Numbered from the stretch's first letter, positions 1-10,229 are shown. The stretch is DNA of 64,000 nucleotides from Skeletonema tropicum (GCA_037178625.1 JAWZXG010000026.1:62001-126000), one strand, 5' to 3'. The notes: generated from the letters alone by a model not told the origin. Numbers and translations: made by a program.

Positions 1-1
1 G

Positions 2-889
2 TTAACCACTCAGCACTATTGCTATCACTGGGTATCACCGCTCCAGGACACTCTGGCGCCGTTGTTGAAGGGATATCAGATTGGACTAGAATCTGGAGAT
101 ACTGACAGAGCTTGTTGGTGTCTTCTTGGTCGTAGTTATCACCTCTACTTTACGGGTCGACCATTGGACAGCATTCAGAAAGAACTCGAAGCGTTCATCA
201 AAGTTATGACACAACTAAAACAAGACGACTCGAAGTCAAAACTCGTAGTTCTTCTGACGACAGTGAAGACGCTTCGTGGTATCGATGTTGAAGCTGGTGA
301 TGAGATTTTGGACTCTTTTGCGGCTACCGCGGCGTCAAAAGGCGACGTCGCTCTGTCTGTACTTGTAAACTTGCACAAGCTAGAAGTATTTGTCCTTTTT
401 CAACAGTGGAGAGAGGCTATTAACTTAGTTCAAAAGGCGGGCGATGTTCGACTTCCCTTAGCGGGCTTGTTTAGTTCTGTGCGCTACACTTTCTTTGAGG
501 CGCTGACCTATCTGAAATCAGCACAATCAGCATCTGGGTGGAAGAAGAGACAAATGAAAAAATCTGCTCATAAAACAATTCAGATCATTCGTGGTTGGGC
601 GAAGAAAGGCAATGTGAATGTCGTTCATTATCTGCACATCCTAGAAGCGGAGCTTGCTGTGCTAAATGGTAACAACAAGGCCAAAGAGGAATTCAATGCC
701 GCAATCGCTACATCAAGTAGGAATGGATTCCTACACGATAGAGCATTAGCACACGAGCTGGCGAGTGCATACTTTAAAGTCCAGGGAGATGATAATTGGG
801 AGAAGTATCATATTGAACGCTCAAGGGCATGCTACGAAGAATGGGGCTGTAGTGAAAAGGTGAAACAGCTCAGCTCTAGATGGAAATAG
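2..889 (+). CDS. 3' end of a large ATPase/TPR-type signalling protein (partial)
   Basis: The reading frame is open to the left edge, so this is the C-terminal ~295 residues of a longer protein. It is helical and TPR-like. The segment around LLKGYQIGLESGD (from about 62) and the C-terminal pattern GFLHDRALAHELASAYF followed by ACYEEWGCSEKVKQL resemble the region that follows the AAA-type ATPase domain in large multidomain predicted-ATPase sensor proteins (STK/AAA/TPR with PAS, kinase or cyclase modules). In those proteins an H..ALA.E..A..Y and Y..WG...KV..L signature closes the TPR-like region. The ATPase domain and any output domain would lie upstream of the window. It ends at TAG 887-889 and is followed by AT-rich intergenic DNA. 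The assignment rests on motif memory, not a search. Confidence 0.6.
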   Translation, partial: LTTQHYCYHWVSPLQDTLAPLLKGYQIGLESGDTDRACWCLLGRSYHLYFTGRPLDSIQKELEAFIKVMTQLKQDDSKSKLVVLLTTVKTLRGIDVEAGDEILDSFAATAASKGDVALSVLVNLHKLEVFVLFQQWREAINLVQKAGDVRLPLAGLFSSVRYTFFEALTYLKSAQSASGWKKRQMKKSAHKTIQIIRGWAKKGNVNVVHYLHILEAELAVLNGNNKAKEEFNAAIATSSRNGFLHDRALAHELASAYFKVQGDDNWEKYHIERSRACYEEWGCSEKVKQLSSRWK

Positions 890-1183
890 ATAACTACCTA
901 CGCACCGCGCATCACAATCAGCTTGCTAAATCCAATTCATACCACCAGTAAAATCGTAAGACTTTTATGCACTACGATGTAAATACAACATCTTCTCAAG
1001 CAGAACATAATAATATACACCACAAAGCACAACATCTCTTCTCAGGCAGAGCGTAAATATCTACCAAAAGGAACCTCTCTTAGATACTCATCTAATCGAC
1101 TAGGACCGGACCAGCTCGCTCGGCTTGCTGGTTAGAATGCCACACCATCTCCCTGATTCTTTCGAAAGGCACTCACAATAAAC
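890..1183. other. Intergenic; ends in a fragment of a dispersed repeat
   Basis: No convincing ORF. Bases about 1131-1183 match, with a few changes, the start of the insertion at 52656 (shared core AGAATGCCACACCAT and CCCTGATTCTTTCGAA). The match resumes at 3312, after the TTAA-flanked element, so this older repeat was split by that insertion. Confidence 0.6.
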
Positions 1184-3311
1184 TTAACGCTATGTACCAG
1201 AGACCTAAATTTACCTAAATTTTGAATTTTGTCAAGTACCCAGCAGAACTTCGCTTGTAGTAGCCCGATTTTAATGATTCCAAGAGCAGTATTATTCTCA
1301 GCAGGGGGGTAGTAGTGAATAGTATGCCTAATATTATGCCGTAATTCCATTGCCAACAGCTGATAGGAAGGGTATTGCTGTCTCACGGTGTGTCGGCTTT
1401 TACGTGAAAATCGCTAGTAAAAAACCAAGGGCTATGTATGGTTGGTACGTAGGAAATTTGTAAAAGAACCTTTTAGTACATACATACAATATGCGTGAAG
1501 ATACTCGGAACTACATGAAATTTGTAGTTCAATAGTGTTTTGACCTCGGGTTATAGCCTATTGCATCATTGAACACTATCACATCAAAGTTTGCTACTCT
1601 TTGTTCAGTAGTAAATATAAATATATAGACAGTTTTGGTGAGATAGGAAACTGATTAGGCTGAGGCCAATATTGTGAGTAAAATCTATAAATTGATTATT
1701 TTCCGATAGAAGAAGACATGCTGAATCGATTGCAAAAGAGAGCGGTCGTTCAAATTGCCCCGATAACATGCTAAACGCTCCTGCCAATATTGTACGCAGC
1801 AGCTCAAGCTTCGTGAATAACTTTCTATCTTCTTCTCGGTTCTCGGCATCTCAGTCTCGTTAGACTACATATATTATTTGTCTCTCCAATCCAATCTCTC
1901 TGTTCCACTTGTACTGCATCTACCTACATTGTTTCTCCTCCACTGTAACCCATCGATTGCATACACGCTTGATCCTATGCGCTCGTTCTCTTTCTGTGTA
2001 TCACTGCTTACTTTTTTCTTCTCTTCTATATCTACGATTGCATAATTTGTGACAGTTCTTTCCATTTCCGGTGCTGTTCTTCAGTCTGTTCCGACTTCCG
2101 ACTCTTTCTCTACAGATTTGCTTCCTCTCTTGCTTTTTCACGAGTATTGCACATCGCTGCTGCTGTAAAGCCTTTCCCAGTCCGTGCATCCATAAGTTGC
2201 CAAAAATCACTCCTCTCTTGGCATTGTTAGGTTTGCGGATTCGCGCCTTCTTCGGTGGCTCTTGCGCCAAATTTCCGAGGGTTTGATTTTTGTCCACGAC
2301 GGACGGACAGACAGGAATTTCGAACGAAATGACGGGTAAGCTCTGCTTCGCTCGGTTAAGAGGGATAGTGCAAAAAACATCAGCGATGACCATGGCGCAC
2401 CTCGACCCCATACTTGCCGACATCAATAACACTGCCTAAACATAAATCTAGACAGCCCCACTGCAGCAACTCACTCTCCAATAGCCTTTCTGTGAAGTGG
2501 TGCCCTCAGGTGGTCATCGACCCACGCCATCGCTACTTTTTATCACACCATAGTAGAGGTGTCGAAAAATTGCGCTTCGACATCGGTGTGATGATGCACT
2601 TCCATCATGGTCTTCAGATGAATAGTTGGACCTACTCTGCCACCCTACTGGTTTGCAGACGCCGACTGTATACTATTGAGCGGCCATCCATTTATTAAAC
2701 AGTGTGACTGGACGCCCTATGACGCATGCAGTGGCATGGTGAATACAGCATGTGAAAATGGATAATTTCCACAAAATACATCAAAAAGAAGAATGCATAT
2801 ATCTGACAGAATACAAGATGTAGAGGTGCCAAAACTCATTGAGGCCTTGACTATTATATGACAATCCACGCTGTTGCACTGGATTGCTCTAATTTATTGC
2901 GGCTACAACATTGTTGGACTCATTGTAATATAGCACTAAATGCGTGATGTTTTTGCAAAAAAAAATGCCAAAAAAAGAGGAGAGGGTCGATACCTCTGAC
3001 TACGATTTTGTAACCATTACCATGCGGCGAATGGTAGGAATAACGTCGCGGCACTTTGCAGACTCGTTCTAAATTACCTAAATGGAAAGTTGCTGGTCTT
3101 TGAACCGTAAGAATCGGGCTACTATTGGCGTAGTTATGGTCGACAGCCAAAAGGAGTACCAAAGGAGTACCTCGGAAGGAAAGGGTTAAAAAAGCTCAAG
3201 CTCGACCGAAGCTTGGATAGTGATTTTTTGGACGCCATGATTACTAGCACTTTTGTTAGTAAAATTTTTTTTGGCTCCCGGCTCCCGCCACTCTCTGGTA
3301 CATAGCGTTAA
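1184..3311. mobile_element. DNA transposon-like element with 20-bp TIRs and TTAA flanks
   Basis: Bases 1184-1203 (TTAACGCTATGTACCAGAGA) are repeated exactly as the reverse complement at 3292-3311, so both ends carry TTAA on the outside. If TTAA is the duplicated target the body is 1188-3307 (2120 bp). Bases near 1258-1275 and 3108-3126 share an inverted AATCGGGCTACT core, a subterminal inverted repeat. The flanking repeat is continuous in a paralogous unfilled copy at 52656-52740, which supports insertion. TTAA targets are typical of piggyBac and Kolobok elements. I see no transposase; internal ORFs (for example 2001-2432 minus) are not recognisable, so it is probably non-autonomous. Confidence 0.7.
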
Positions 3312-3347
3312 TCGCGAATGGGGAGGGACCCAGAAACGCCCAAAAAC
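3312..3347 (+). repeat. Second half of dispersed repeat, joined to an LRR-gene fragment
   Basis: TCGCGAATGGGGAGGGACCC here matches the sequence following the 1131-1183 segment in the copy at 52656 (TCGCGAACGGGGAGGGACCC near 52700) and a third GGGGAGGGACCCGCGAGCGC near 53296. At about 3348 the repeat stops and homology to the LRR gene starts, so this is the outer junction of the left arm of the inverted duplication. Confidence 0.6.
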
Positions 3348-3837
3348 GTGGGGTTGATTCAGAATTTGCCAGAGGATGTGGCGAATGTGGTTGTGATGAA
3401 GGCGGAGGATGCGTTGAAGACTGCCATGGTTTGTCGGAGGAGGGGGGATGTTGTGGGTGCTGCCGAGGCGGAGGGGTTGTTTATTCGGATTTGTACTACG
3501 GGTGAAACGCCGATTGATCCTCCGGAGAAGGAAGCTGGTGTTGGGGGTGGAAGGGAGGGCGTTGCTCCCAAGGCAAAGAGTAGGAAGGCGAAGAATAAGC
3601 GGTCGACTCCATCCAAGTGAACCAGATAGGTTGGGTGAAATTAACGAGGAATTATCAGAGCTGAAGTTAGTGGATGGGTCGAAAGAGGCTGGTACTGAAG
3701 AGAATCATTTTGATGACGAGGCGAATGATCCCAATGTAGCAAGTGTAGAAAAGGAAAACGGTGAGGATGCTGTTGATTCCAAGGGTGACAAAAAGGAGAC
3801 TGCTGCTGATGGCAACGACAATGACAAGGAAGAGTGA
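3348..3837 (+). pseudogene. C-terminal fragment of the LRR protein, frameshifted
   Basis: Bases 3348-3837 encode the C-terminal ~160 residues of the LRR protein found whole at 13700-15511 minus, beginning at VGLIQNLPEDVAN. No LRR repeats are included. Near 3612 a 4-base duplication (CCATCCAAG against CCAAG in the intact copy) shifts the frame and ends the first frame at TGA 3618-3620. The rest of the protein, including the acidic Lys/Glu/Asp tail, continues in the next frame to 3837. The apparent start (GTG/ATG near 3318) lies in the adjoining repeat. It is a broken duplicate and probably not expressed as a functional protein. Confidence 0.85.
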
Positions 3838-6735
3838 GGGGAAGAGGGCACTGCTAAGGAGTCGCCCAAAACTTAATAATACACGAAGATATTATGAGTG
3901 CAACTGAAATGTGAAGAGGCCACTTCAAGCAGAACACTGCTAAAACAATTGATGCATTATGAATGTTTTAATGTACACAGTTCCATTCTCTACAGCCTCT
4001 AACCTGAAACGTCATAACAACATCTACAGTGGATTCGTTTCTCTGGTGTATCCACTCTCGTATCCACTCTCTCGTGTGTACCCACTCTCTCTAGTGTAGG
4101 CACTCTCAGTCACAGCCGTGGCCGCATCAACCTTACATTCATTGTACATGACATCCGCTCGGATGACATACTTCTTTCCACTAACAACGTAGCACTCCTC
4201 CCGTCGCAATTCTTGATCCATGAGTAGTACACTCCCCGTCTTGGTTTTGAGATCTAAGAATTTCTTGCCCTGTCGGATGCTTGTCGTTCCTCCACTGAAT
4301 TTATCATTCAGAAAGACCTGAAGAGTGAGACGTGAAACCTCCGTCCCAGATCGAAATGTGGTATCACGATGAGGTTCAAAGAATTCCCCTACATCATATC
4401 GAATGACATTGAACTGTTCCGTTACCCTGGTAACACATACACCCGCCCTCTTTCCTTTCATGACACTACCATCTGCTTCTCCCACCCCTCCCACCTTTTC
4501 ATCCTCCTCCTCATAATCATCCACCAAAGGTCTCCTCTGAAACGCCCCCTCCAACGCCGTCCCCTTCAACGCATCCGAAACCCGTGCCAACAACGACACA
4601 GCCAAATCCGAATCACCCAATCGACAACGCTTGCAACACGACGAAACAATCGGCGCTCCCCCCTCGGAAGAACGTCGAGAATAACTAAATTCATCAAACT
4701 GTTCCATCTTGGCCCGACGGATCAACTCCGCACATTCTTCGGGAGATAGGACGTTGTAGATCATGGCACAGAACTTGGGTGCACCGACGATGGGGATTAA
4801 CTCCTTGGATAGGTCCTCGACACGCATTGTGGAATGATCACCTTTTCTGGAGAGTCGACTGGAGATACCCAAACGAGTAAATAATCCACTTAGTACGTTG
4901 GCATCACCAAACAATTTGTTCGAGGAGGCGATTTGGGATTTGTACCGCACTGGTTCGACTGTCGCATTACTTCCTCGAGCGGAGGATCCACTACCCGCTT
5001 CGGATAATGTCTTGACACCAGAGGACGATCCTACTCCTCCTCCTCGGATAATACGGCCGGATCCAGATAGGGAGGATGAGAGTCGAGCTGACCCTTGAGA
5101 CGACGCGTAAAGTCGTCCATGTTGGTCTGCAAATCTTGTCTTGCGGATATTCTTGAGAGACAGTCTGGATGGTCCTGAAGTATCTTGCATAGATGGGATG
5201 ACATTGGTCTTCTTCGAGGCCCTGCTACTGCTTGCAGACAACCTGCTTCTACCTGAATCGGATCCTGGTGGGGGAGGCAACGTCAACGTTGCTGTTGATG
5301 CTACAACTACCAAGTGTCGTTCGAATGCTTGGTCTGTGATTCTTGTCTTCTTGTTTCGAAGGAAGTCCAATGGAGTCTCCGGTGACGATGATGTTTTAGG
5401 TGGAGCATGGTGATGAAGCATCAGGTCAGATGCGGTGACAACATCTATGGACTTTTGCTGTTGCTTCTGCTTCTCCCCAATGCTTGAAGAATCAGGTGAA
5501 GCGTTCAAAGAAGAAGAAGTTGCTCCCACAACCTTCTTCTCCGGCAGTGGTGAAACCTCTTCCATTGTTTCTTCCTCTCGCGGCGGTGGAACCTCTAACG
5601 TCCCTTCTTCCTCTTCCACATCCACTACAACATTGTTGCTACCACCTTCATCGCTACTACTACTACTATCCTCAACCTTACTGATCTTCGACATACCCTC
5701 ACTTCCACTACCAACTCCACCACCACCACTATTACCATCCTCACCACCCTTCCTCTTGTTACCACTCCTATCCACCTGCGCAATCTCCCTCTGCATCACC
5801 ATCTGCTCTTGCACCAACCTCTTATTCAATTGATGCATCTGTTTCAATTTCGATTCCAATGCTTGAATCGTAAATTGATGCTCTTGTGACATGTTGTTGT
5901 TATTGTTGTTGTTGGATAACACAGGTGGCAATGCAGCAATGGCAGAGGAGATGGAGGATAATGACGCCAACTCACCACTGTTGATACCACCCAACAGTGA
6001 CACTCTCCCACCACCACCTCCATTGAGTCCATTCAACTCCCGTTTCATCTCCATAACCTCCCTCTTCAACTGAATCAACTGCACCTGCTGCATCTCATTA
6101 TTCTTGGCCAAAATCTCATTCTCACTCGTGAGAATATTATTGGTCAATTCGGCATGATGTAATTTGGAGGAGAGTGCGTCAAGCATGGCTTGTTGGTTGG
6201 CGACGAGGAGTTTTAGGTTGATTATGGAGGAGATGTGTTCTTGGTTGATTTGGTGTAGGGGGGAGGGTGTAGCGGTGGGGTTGTGGTGGTTATTGTGGTT
6301 GGTAGTTAAATCTAATCCCCCCATGATGCGTCCACCTCCTCCGCCGCCTCCTCTCATGGGGAATTGGACGCTATATTGATCAAACGCACTTCCTCCATTA
6401 TCATTGCCGATGGCGCCACTACCGCTACCGCTGCGTGGAAGTGATGTCGACACTCGGCCGCTGCTGCCGCTGCCACGACCAACCCCTACAAAGTTGAGGT
6501 TGGCATCGAATAATGCTGCCGGATGAGGATTGTTGCCCACCGCCGCTGCTGCATATGCGGTGGTTGTCTGTATACACTCCTCATCCTCCATATTATCCTC
6601 ATCATCCTCCTCACTAGTATCGTCCCTGTTGGGGGACCTTCGCTGCTGCTGCTGCTGCTGCTGCTCTAGCTGTAGCCTCTCCTTCTCCTCCTCCGCCTCC
6701 AACTTCTTCCTCCGCTCCTTGTCAATCTCATCCTT
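3348..6735 (+). repeat. Left arm of a ~3.4-kb inverted duplication
   Basis: This interval is the near-identical reverse complement of 10725-14185. It contains the 3' part of the LRR gene, the short 3' intergenic stretch (3838-4023 here, 13516-13699 there) and most of the 2OG-oxygenase-like gene. Indels between arms include 177 bp present only at 11148-11324, a 53-bp filler at 11686-11738, variation in a Tyr-Thr-Arg-Glu-Ser-Gly coding repeat near the 3' end, and a Gln-tract difference. Confidence 0.9.
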
Positions 6736-7161
6736 CCGTCCCATCTCCTTCACAATCTCTTCCAACAATGTCCTCCGTTCCTCCACACTCATATTTATAC
6801 CCCCATTAGTATTCAACTTGAGACGTCGTATAAACTCCTCCTTGACCTCACTACACTTCTCATCACGATAGGTGAGCCATGTCACATCACTGGTGAGTGT
6901 GTCATTGGTACAATCATCATTGTCGAGTAACTGGCGGGGATTGTAGAGGTGGAGGGAGAAGGAATCAATGAGGGACGAATTGGCGTCTGTATTATTAGGG
7001 TTGGCTGAAGAGAGGCAGAGGTTCCGTGATAGATGACCTGGTTCGTGTGGAAGTGGTGTCGTGCTACCAGTTGGACCACCCGAAGTAGTAACGCCAGGGA
7101 GTACTTCTTCCATAGAGGTGAGTGATCCCTCATCATCATCACTAGCAATCGACGACGACAT
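4024..7161 (-). CDS. Prolyl-4-hydroxylase-like 2OG-Fe(II) oxygenase domain protein with long disordered N-terminus
   Basis: 1045 residues from ATG at 7161. Residues ~1-780 are low complexity (Ser, Gly, poly-Gln, poly-Asn). A predicted coiled coil lies around residues 310-380 (HISSIINLKLLVANQQ onward, Glu/Asn/Leu-rich heptads). Residues ~790-1008 form a P4H-type 2OG oxygenase domain: a CXXCR-containing segment, then EPHRD (His931, Asp933), FSGGTTS, and GKKYVIRADVMY at the end. Lys997 sits where the 2OG-binding Lys is in P4Hs. The expected distal iron ligand (His in the LLHEG motif of P4Hs) aligns with Arg987 (ELRREEC), so the iron triad is incomplete and the domain may be inactive. A tandem Y-T-R-E-S-G repeat ends the protein. 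The gene is convergent with the LRR fragment at 3348-3837. This is the only full-length copy; the other is broken at 10725-13515. Confidence 0.8.
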   Translation of the reverse strand: MSSSIASDDDEGSLTSMEEVLPGVTTSGGPTGSTTPLPHEPGHLSRNLCLSSANPNNTDANSSLIDSFSLHLYNPRQLLDNDDCTNDTLTSDVTWLTYRDEKCSEVKEEFIRRLKLNTNGGINMSVEERRTLLEEIVKEMGRKDEIDKERRKKLEAEEEKERLQLEQQQQQQQRRSPNRDDTSEEDDEDNMEDEECIQTTTAYAAAAVGNNPHPAALFDANLNFVGVGRGSGSSGRVSTSLPRSGSGSGAIGNDNGGSAFDQYSVQFPMRGGGGGGGRIMGGLDLTTNHNNHHNPTATPSPLHQINQEHISSIINLKLLVANQQAMLDALSSKLHHAELTNNILTSENEILAKNNEMQQVQLIQLKREVMEMKRELNGLNGGGGGRVSLLGGINSGELASLSSISSAIAALPPVLSNNNNNNNMSQEHQFTIQALESKLKQMHQLNKRLVQEQMVMQREIAQVDRSGNKRKGGEDGNSGGGGVGSGSEGMSKISKVEDSSSSSDEGGSNNVVVDVEEEEGTLEVPPPREEETMEEVSPLPEKKVVGATSSSLNASPDSSSIGEKQKQQQKSIDVVTASDLMLHHHAPPKTSSSPETPLDFLRNKKTRITDQAFERHLVVVASTATLTLPPPPGSDSGRSRLSASSSRASKKTNVIPSMQDTSGPSRLSLKNIRKTRFADQHGRLYASSQGSARLSSSLSGSGRIIRGGGVGSSSGVKTLSEAGSGSSARGSNATVEPVRYKSQIASSNKLFGDANVLSGLFTRLGISSRLSRKGDHSTMRVEDLSKELIPIVGAPKFCAMIYNVLSPEECAELIRRAKMEQFDEFSYSRRSSEGGAPIVSSCCKRCRLGDSDLAVSLLARVSDALKGTALEGAFQRRPLVDDYEEEDEKVGGVGEADGSVMKGKRAGVCVTRVTEQFNVIRYDVGEFFEPHRDTTFRSGTEVSRLTLQVFLNDKFSGGTTSIRQGKKFLDLKTKTGSVLLMDQELRREECYVVSGKKYVIRADVMYNECKVDAATAVTESAYTRESGYTRESGYESGYTRETNPL

Positions 7162-7838
7162 GGTTTTAGTTTGTTATTGGTTTTCATACGGTCATTATGA
7201 TGCGTGTATGAGAATCGAATTATTTCAGAAAGAAGTTGCGAAAGTTGTGGGCTTGGTAAGTAAGTAAGAGTGTTAGGTTCGAGTGCGTGAAAGCTAGAGA
7301 GCGAGCGAAGCATAAAGGTACGGGCCTCTCTGTGCGTCATTGACTATATACTTCACGTAGTTTTTGTCGTGCAGGTACAATCGTAAGTTGAAGTATTGTA
7401 AAAAGAAGCTACTGGAATTGGTACGATCAACGCCGATGCGGTACGAACTCATGTGGTTTGCTATGAGTTATGATCGAAATAGATCACAATTTCAGGGTTT
7501 AGATCATTAGACTCTTGTGAGAAGTAGGTTGATCTTAGTATGAACGACCAGATTGGTCCTAGTTGCCCGCGGGAGTGTCAGCTCATGGGGGCGGGCAAAT
7601 ATCGTGGACGGGCAATTACTGAAAAGGCATTTGTTATTGTCCGGGATTCTCATGTCCGGATTTCTGAGCGGGCAAATACTGTGGACGGGTATATTTATAG
7701 GCGGGCAATTTCTGTAGACAGACTATAGGGAAGTTGCTATTAGTTGTGCTATGAGTAAATTGGGGTTATCCCCTGTTTTTGTCCAAGGAAGCGCGAACAG
7801 GCCTACACCTCCTATATATAATACGAGAGCTTATCGAG
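7162..7838. other. Intergenic, upstream of the oxygenase-like gene
   Basis: Contains the presumed promoter of the gene on the minus strand. No recognisable gene. Around 7565-7735 a GCGGGCAAAT/CGGGCAATT-type motif recurs four times (GGCGGGCAAATATCGTGGAC, GACGGGCAATTACT, GAGCGGGCAAATACTGTGG, GGCGGGCAATTTCTGTAG), a short degenerate tandem repeat of unknown role. Confidence 0.5.
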
Positions 7839-7840
7839 TA

Positions 7841-8171
7841 CTCCCTCTGTCCCAAAAAAAATGAGCTATTTGAAGTTAATCGTAGTCCCACAAAAAACTA
7901 GCTATTTGACGTACTTATTCCTACGTAAGGTCCTACACAAGTGTCCGAGAGGCCTCTTCATTTTCACAATAGGGTTAGATATAAGGATATTTTAACGCCT
8001 TTTGTCACAATATGATTACAAATACTTGCTTAACAACCTCCAACCTCCATATAATCGTAACCGGCGTGAAAAAAGCTTTCCAACGATGTGCGATAGCAAT
8101 TTTTTGGACGAAAATTGACCAAATTTTAACTATTTTAAATCAAAAAGCTCATTTTTTTGGGACAGAGGGAG
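7841..8171. mobile_element. Stowaway-like Tc1/mariner MITE
   Basis: A 331-bp element with terminal inverted repeats CTCCCTCTGTCCCAAAAA (7841 onward) and its complement ending at 8171; the inverted match continues through the A-tract into ATGAGC. It is flanked on both sides by TA (7839-7840 and 8172-8173). TIRs beginning CTCCCTC.GT with a TA target are the hallmark of Stowaway-type MITEs mobilised by Tc1/mariner transposases. There is no coding capacity. It lies 35 bp from a hAT remnant, within the spacer of the inverted duplication. Confidence 0.8.
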
Positions 8172-8206
8172 TACCACATTATTGTCGGAATTCGTTCGGA
8201 ACTTAA

Positions 8207-9718
8207 GGTCGTCTCGACTCGGCCGAGACGAGACGGGATTTTTTGGGTCGAGACAGGTGTCTCGTCTCGGCATCCTCTGTCTCGGAGCTCGGAGCTCATA
8301 CTCGGCCGGAGCATTTCGGGATTTTTTGTCATCACTTTCTCACAGCCAACCATGACGAAGAACAATTCGTTTCTGCGGCTATCGTACGTCTGATTTCATC
8401 AGCACGATTCCAATCTCACATCATAACAAGACTCCCTTTGACACCGTTGGGTGCGTTCACAAGACTTGTTCATTGGAGTTTGATTATTTTTTTGATCAAT
8501 TCAACTCATTATCTTCATCTATCATCTATTCTGAAATCATGGTCGATGCTATCGCCGATGCCGATGCTATCACCGATGCCGATGCAGCTTCTACTGCCAG
8601 CAGGAACGAATCGTTGGAATTGTCGGGTGACGAAGACGATGATGTCAAATGCAAAGAGCGAAAACCATCGGAATCCTCGAGCGACGAAGAAGATTGGGAT
8701 GACAAATGCATTTGCAAACATTGGAAGGGTGATAATCCGATGTGTAACCAGGACACAAGCAGTTGAGAAAGTTTGCAATCCGTATGAATGGAGCACATGA
8801 GGATTGGGCGCATGCATATTGCACAGACCATGTTCTTCATTGTAATGCAGTTCTGGCTTTTGAAGGTAAGTAGTAATTGAACATCATTGCCATTATTGAA
8901 TATGAATTGACTCGACCTTGTCTAATAAGTTGATGCAACTCATCAAAGATCTTATGGTTGATGTCGAGAAGTAGGCTAATACAAATACAAATGATAATGG
9001 TGGTGAAGGTGGAAGTATTGCAGTACCGCAAGTATCTTCTAAATCAGAAGACACGAGCTTCGCTTTCTTGGGTGCATTTGACTTCGACGACGATGCAGCA
9101 GCAAATGATGACGAATTGTCTGATGACAATATTCGGATCCGATGTGAAGCCCAGCTGCAGCTTACGAACTCCTGGAGCAAATGCCGATGCAAGATGGAGA
9201 AAGAAAGTTTCATGATCCATTGAAGCGTTGGAAACAAATCGCTCACCAATTCCCTGAACTTGCAACACTTGCACGAGAGTACCTGTGAGATATTCCAGCA
9301 ACGTCCGCTCCCTTGGAAAGAATCTGGAGCAGGGCAGCTAGAGTAATTACAGCAAAGCGATCTTGCATTGATCCCATTGTTACTTGCCGCATCGATACAT
9401 CATGTTTGTTGAAGAAAATACAAGCCTCATCCGCAAAAATTGGGATGAACTCATGCCAGATGTCCCTTTGAATGAGTTTCTACTCCCTCCTTCTTTTGAG
9501 GACAAGGATGAGAGTGGGGATCCAATTGATGCTGGCCAGAACCAGAACAATGAGTACTAAGTTGTCTAAAGAGTCCATAGTAGATAGTTATTTGTTGGTT
9601 TTGCCCCTTTTAATCATTGCTAACCTTCATTGAAAATCTCGAGATATCCCGGGATCTCGTCTCGACGGACCCTGTCTCGGCTCGAATCTCGGGACAGTGC
9701 CGAGACCGAGACGAGACC
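8207..9718 (+). mobile_element. Decayed hAT-type transposon with GTCTCG-rich ends
   Basis: Both ends are clusters of the hexamer GTCTCG/CGAGAC: GGTCGTCTCGACTCGGCC at 8207 and, inverted, CCGAGACCGAGACGAGACC ending at 9718. This gives imperfect inverted termini with many subterminal copies. Between them lie broken pieces of a hAT transposase (see 8764-9559). No clear 8-bp target duplication could be read, so the exact ends are uncertain by some tens of bases. Confidence 0.6.
8764..9559 (+). pseudogene. Broken hAT transposase (C-terminal dimerisation region)
   Basis: Conceptual pieces in different frames: near 8800-8865 a segment with CTDHVLHCNAVLAFE, like the C-DH-L motif of hAT transposases, ending at a GTAAG that could be a splice donor. 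Near 9216-9290 comes DPLKRWKQIAHQFPELATLA and then a stop. Next is DIPATSAPLERIWSRAARV, which matches the hATC signature (IPATSAPSER.FS). Finally, after a frameshift near 9400, FVEENTSLIRKNWDEL, matching the family's conserved MFVKEN segment. The stop and frameshift make it non-functional. Recognition is by hATC motifs; introns cannot be excluded for the first gap. Confidence 0.75.
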
Positions 9719-10229
9719 AACCTCTACTATTTTGCAAACGAGTCAATGAGTCAAGAGTTTTAAGGTCGAACACACAAGTAAAAAAACGCAATAAAAGTTG
9801 GCCGTTTGTATGTTAGGCAAAATGGGCTGGTAGGGCTACGATAGGAATTGGTATATCCTCATGCGAACTCAAAAACGGCCGTTTCAGTCACAGTCACGCA
9901 CCACCTCGCCCAACGACTTCGGACTGCACTGTCTCACACTTTTTCACCGCGCTATGGCCAAAGACAATAAACGGCCAAAGACACTATTCTGCACTAGTGT
10001 GAGTTGCGCGGCGTCGTTTTCGAACACCGTCCGTGCGGGACACAAACAAGTGATTTTATGTCTTCACGAGCGCTTGCCGCGAGTGAAGACATATCCATAG
10101 TGAGTTTTTGGGGGTTATTTTGGCCGGTGATGGACTCAAGAGAAGAGTCCATCACCAAAATACTAGTGTTCACCGTATAAAATAAACAGAAGCAGTTACA
10201 CCATGGGAACCCAAATAACTGATGGACAC
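9719..10229. other. Intergenic with hairpins and the source-like copy of a 53-bp filler
   Basis: No gene recognised. Bases 9919-9971 are identical to 11686-11738 inside the broken oxygenase copy. Two perfect inverted repeats follow: TATGTCTTCAC at 10057-10067 with its complement at 10083-10093, and GGTGATGGACTC at 10126-10137 with its complement at 10145-10156. A further ACTAGTGT/ACACTAGT pair brackets about 10163-10232. These may be ends of small degenerate elements. Confidence 0.5.

Noticed and set aside
2001..2432. Minus-strand ORF as the transposase of the TTAA element
   Set aside because: Short, no DDE-type motif, and composition resembles random frame; the overlapping plus-strand ORF 2071-2286 is equally open.
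4369..6871. Several ORFs antisense to the oxygenase-like gene (and mirror ones at 11676-13194)
   Set aside because: Shadows of a biased, Ser/Gly-rich coding sequence; they have no independent motifs and mirror each other only because the arms are duplicated.
8473..8840. Overlapping ORFs before the hAT C-terminal pieces as separate genes
   Set aside because: They lie inside the element, overlap in several frames and have only Asp/Ala/Ser-rich sequence; at most the N-terminal remains of the transposase.
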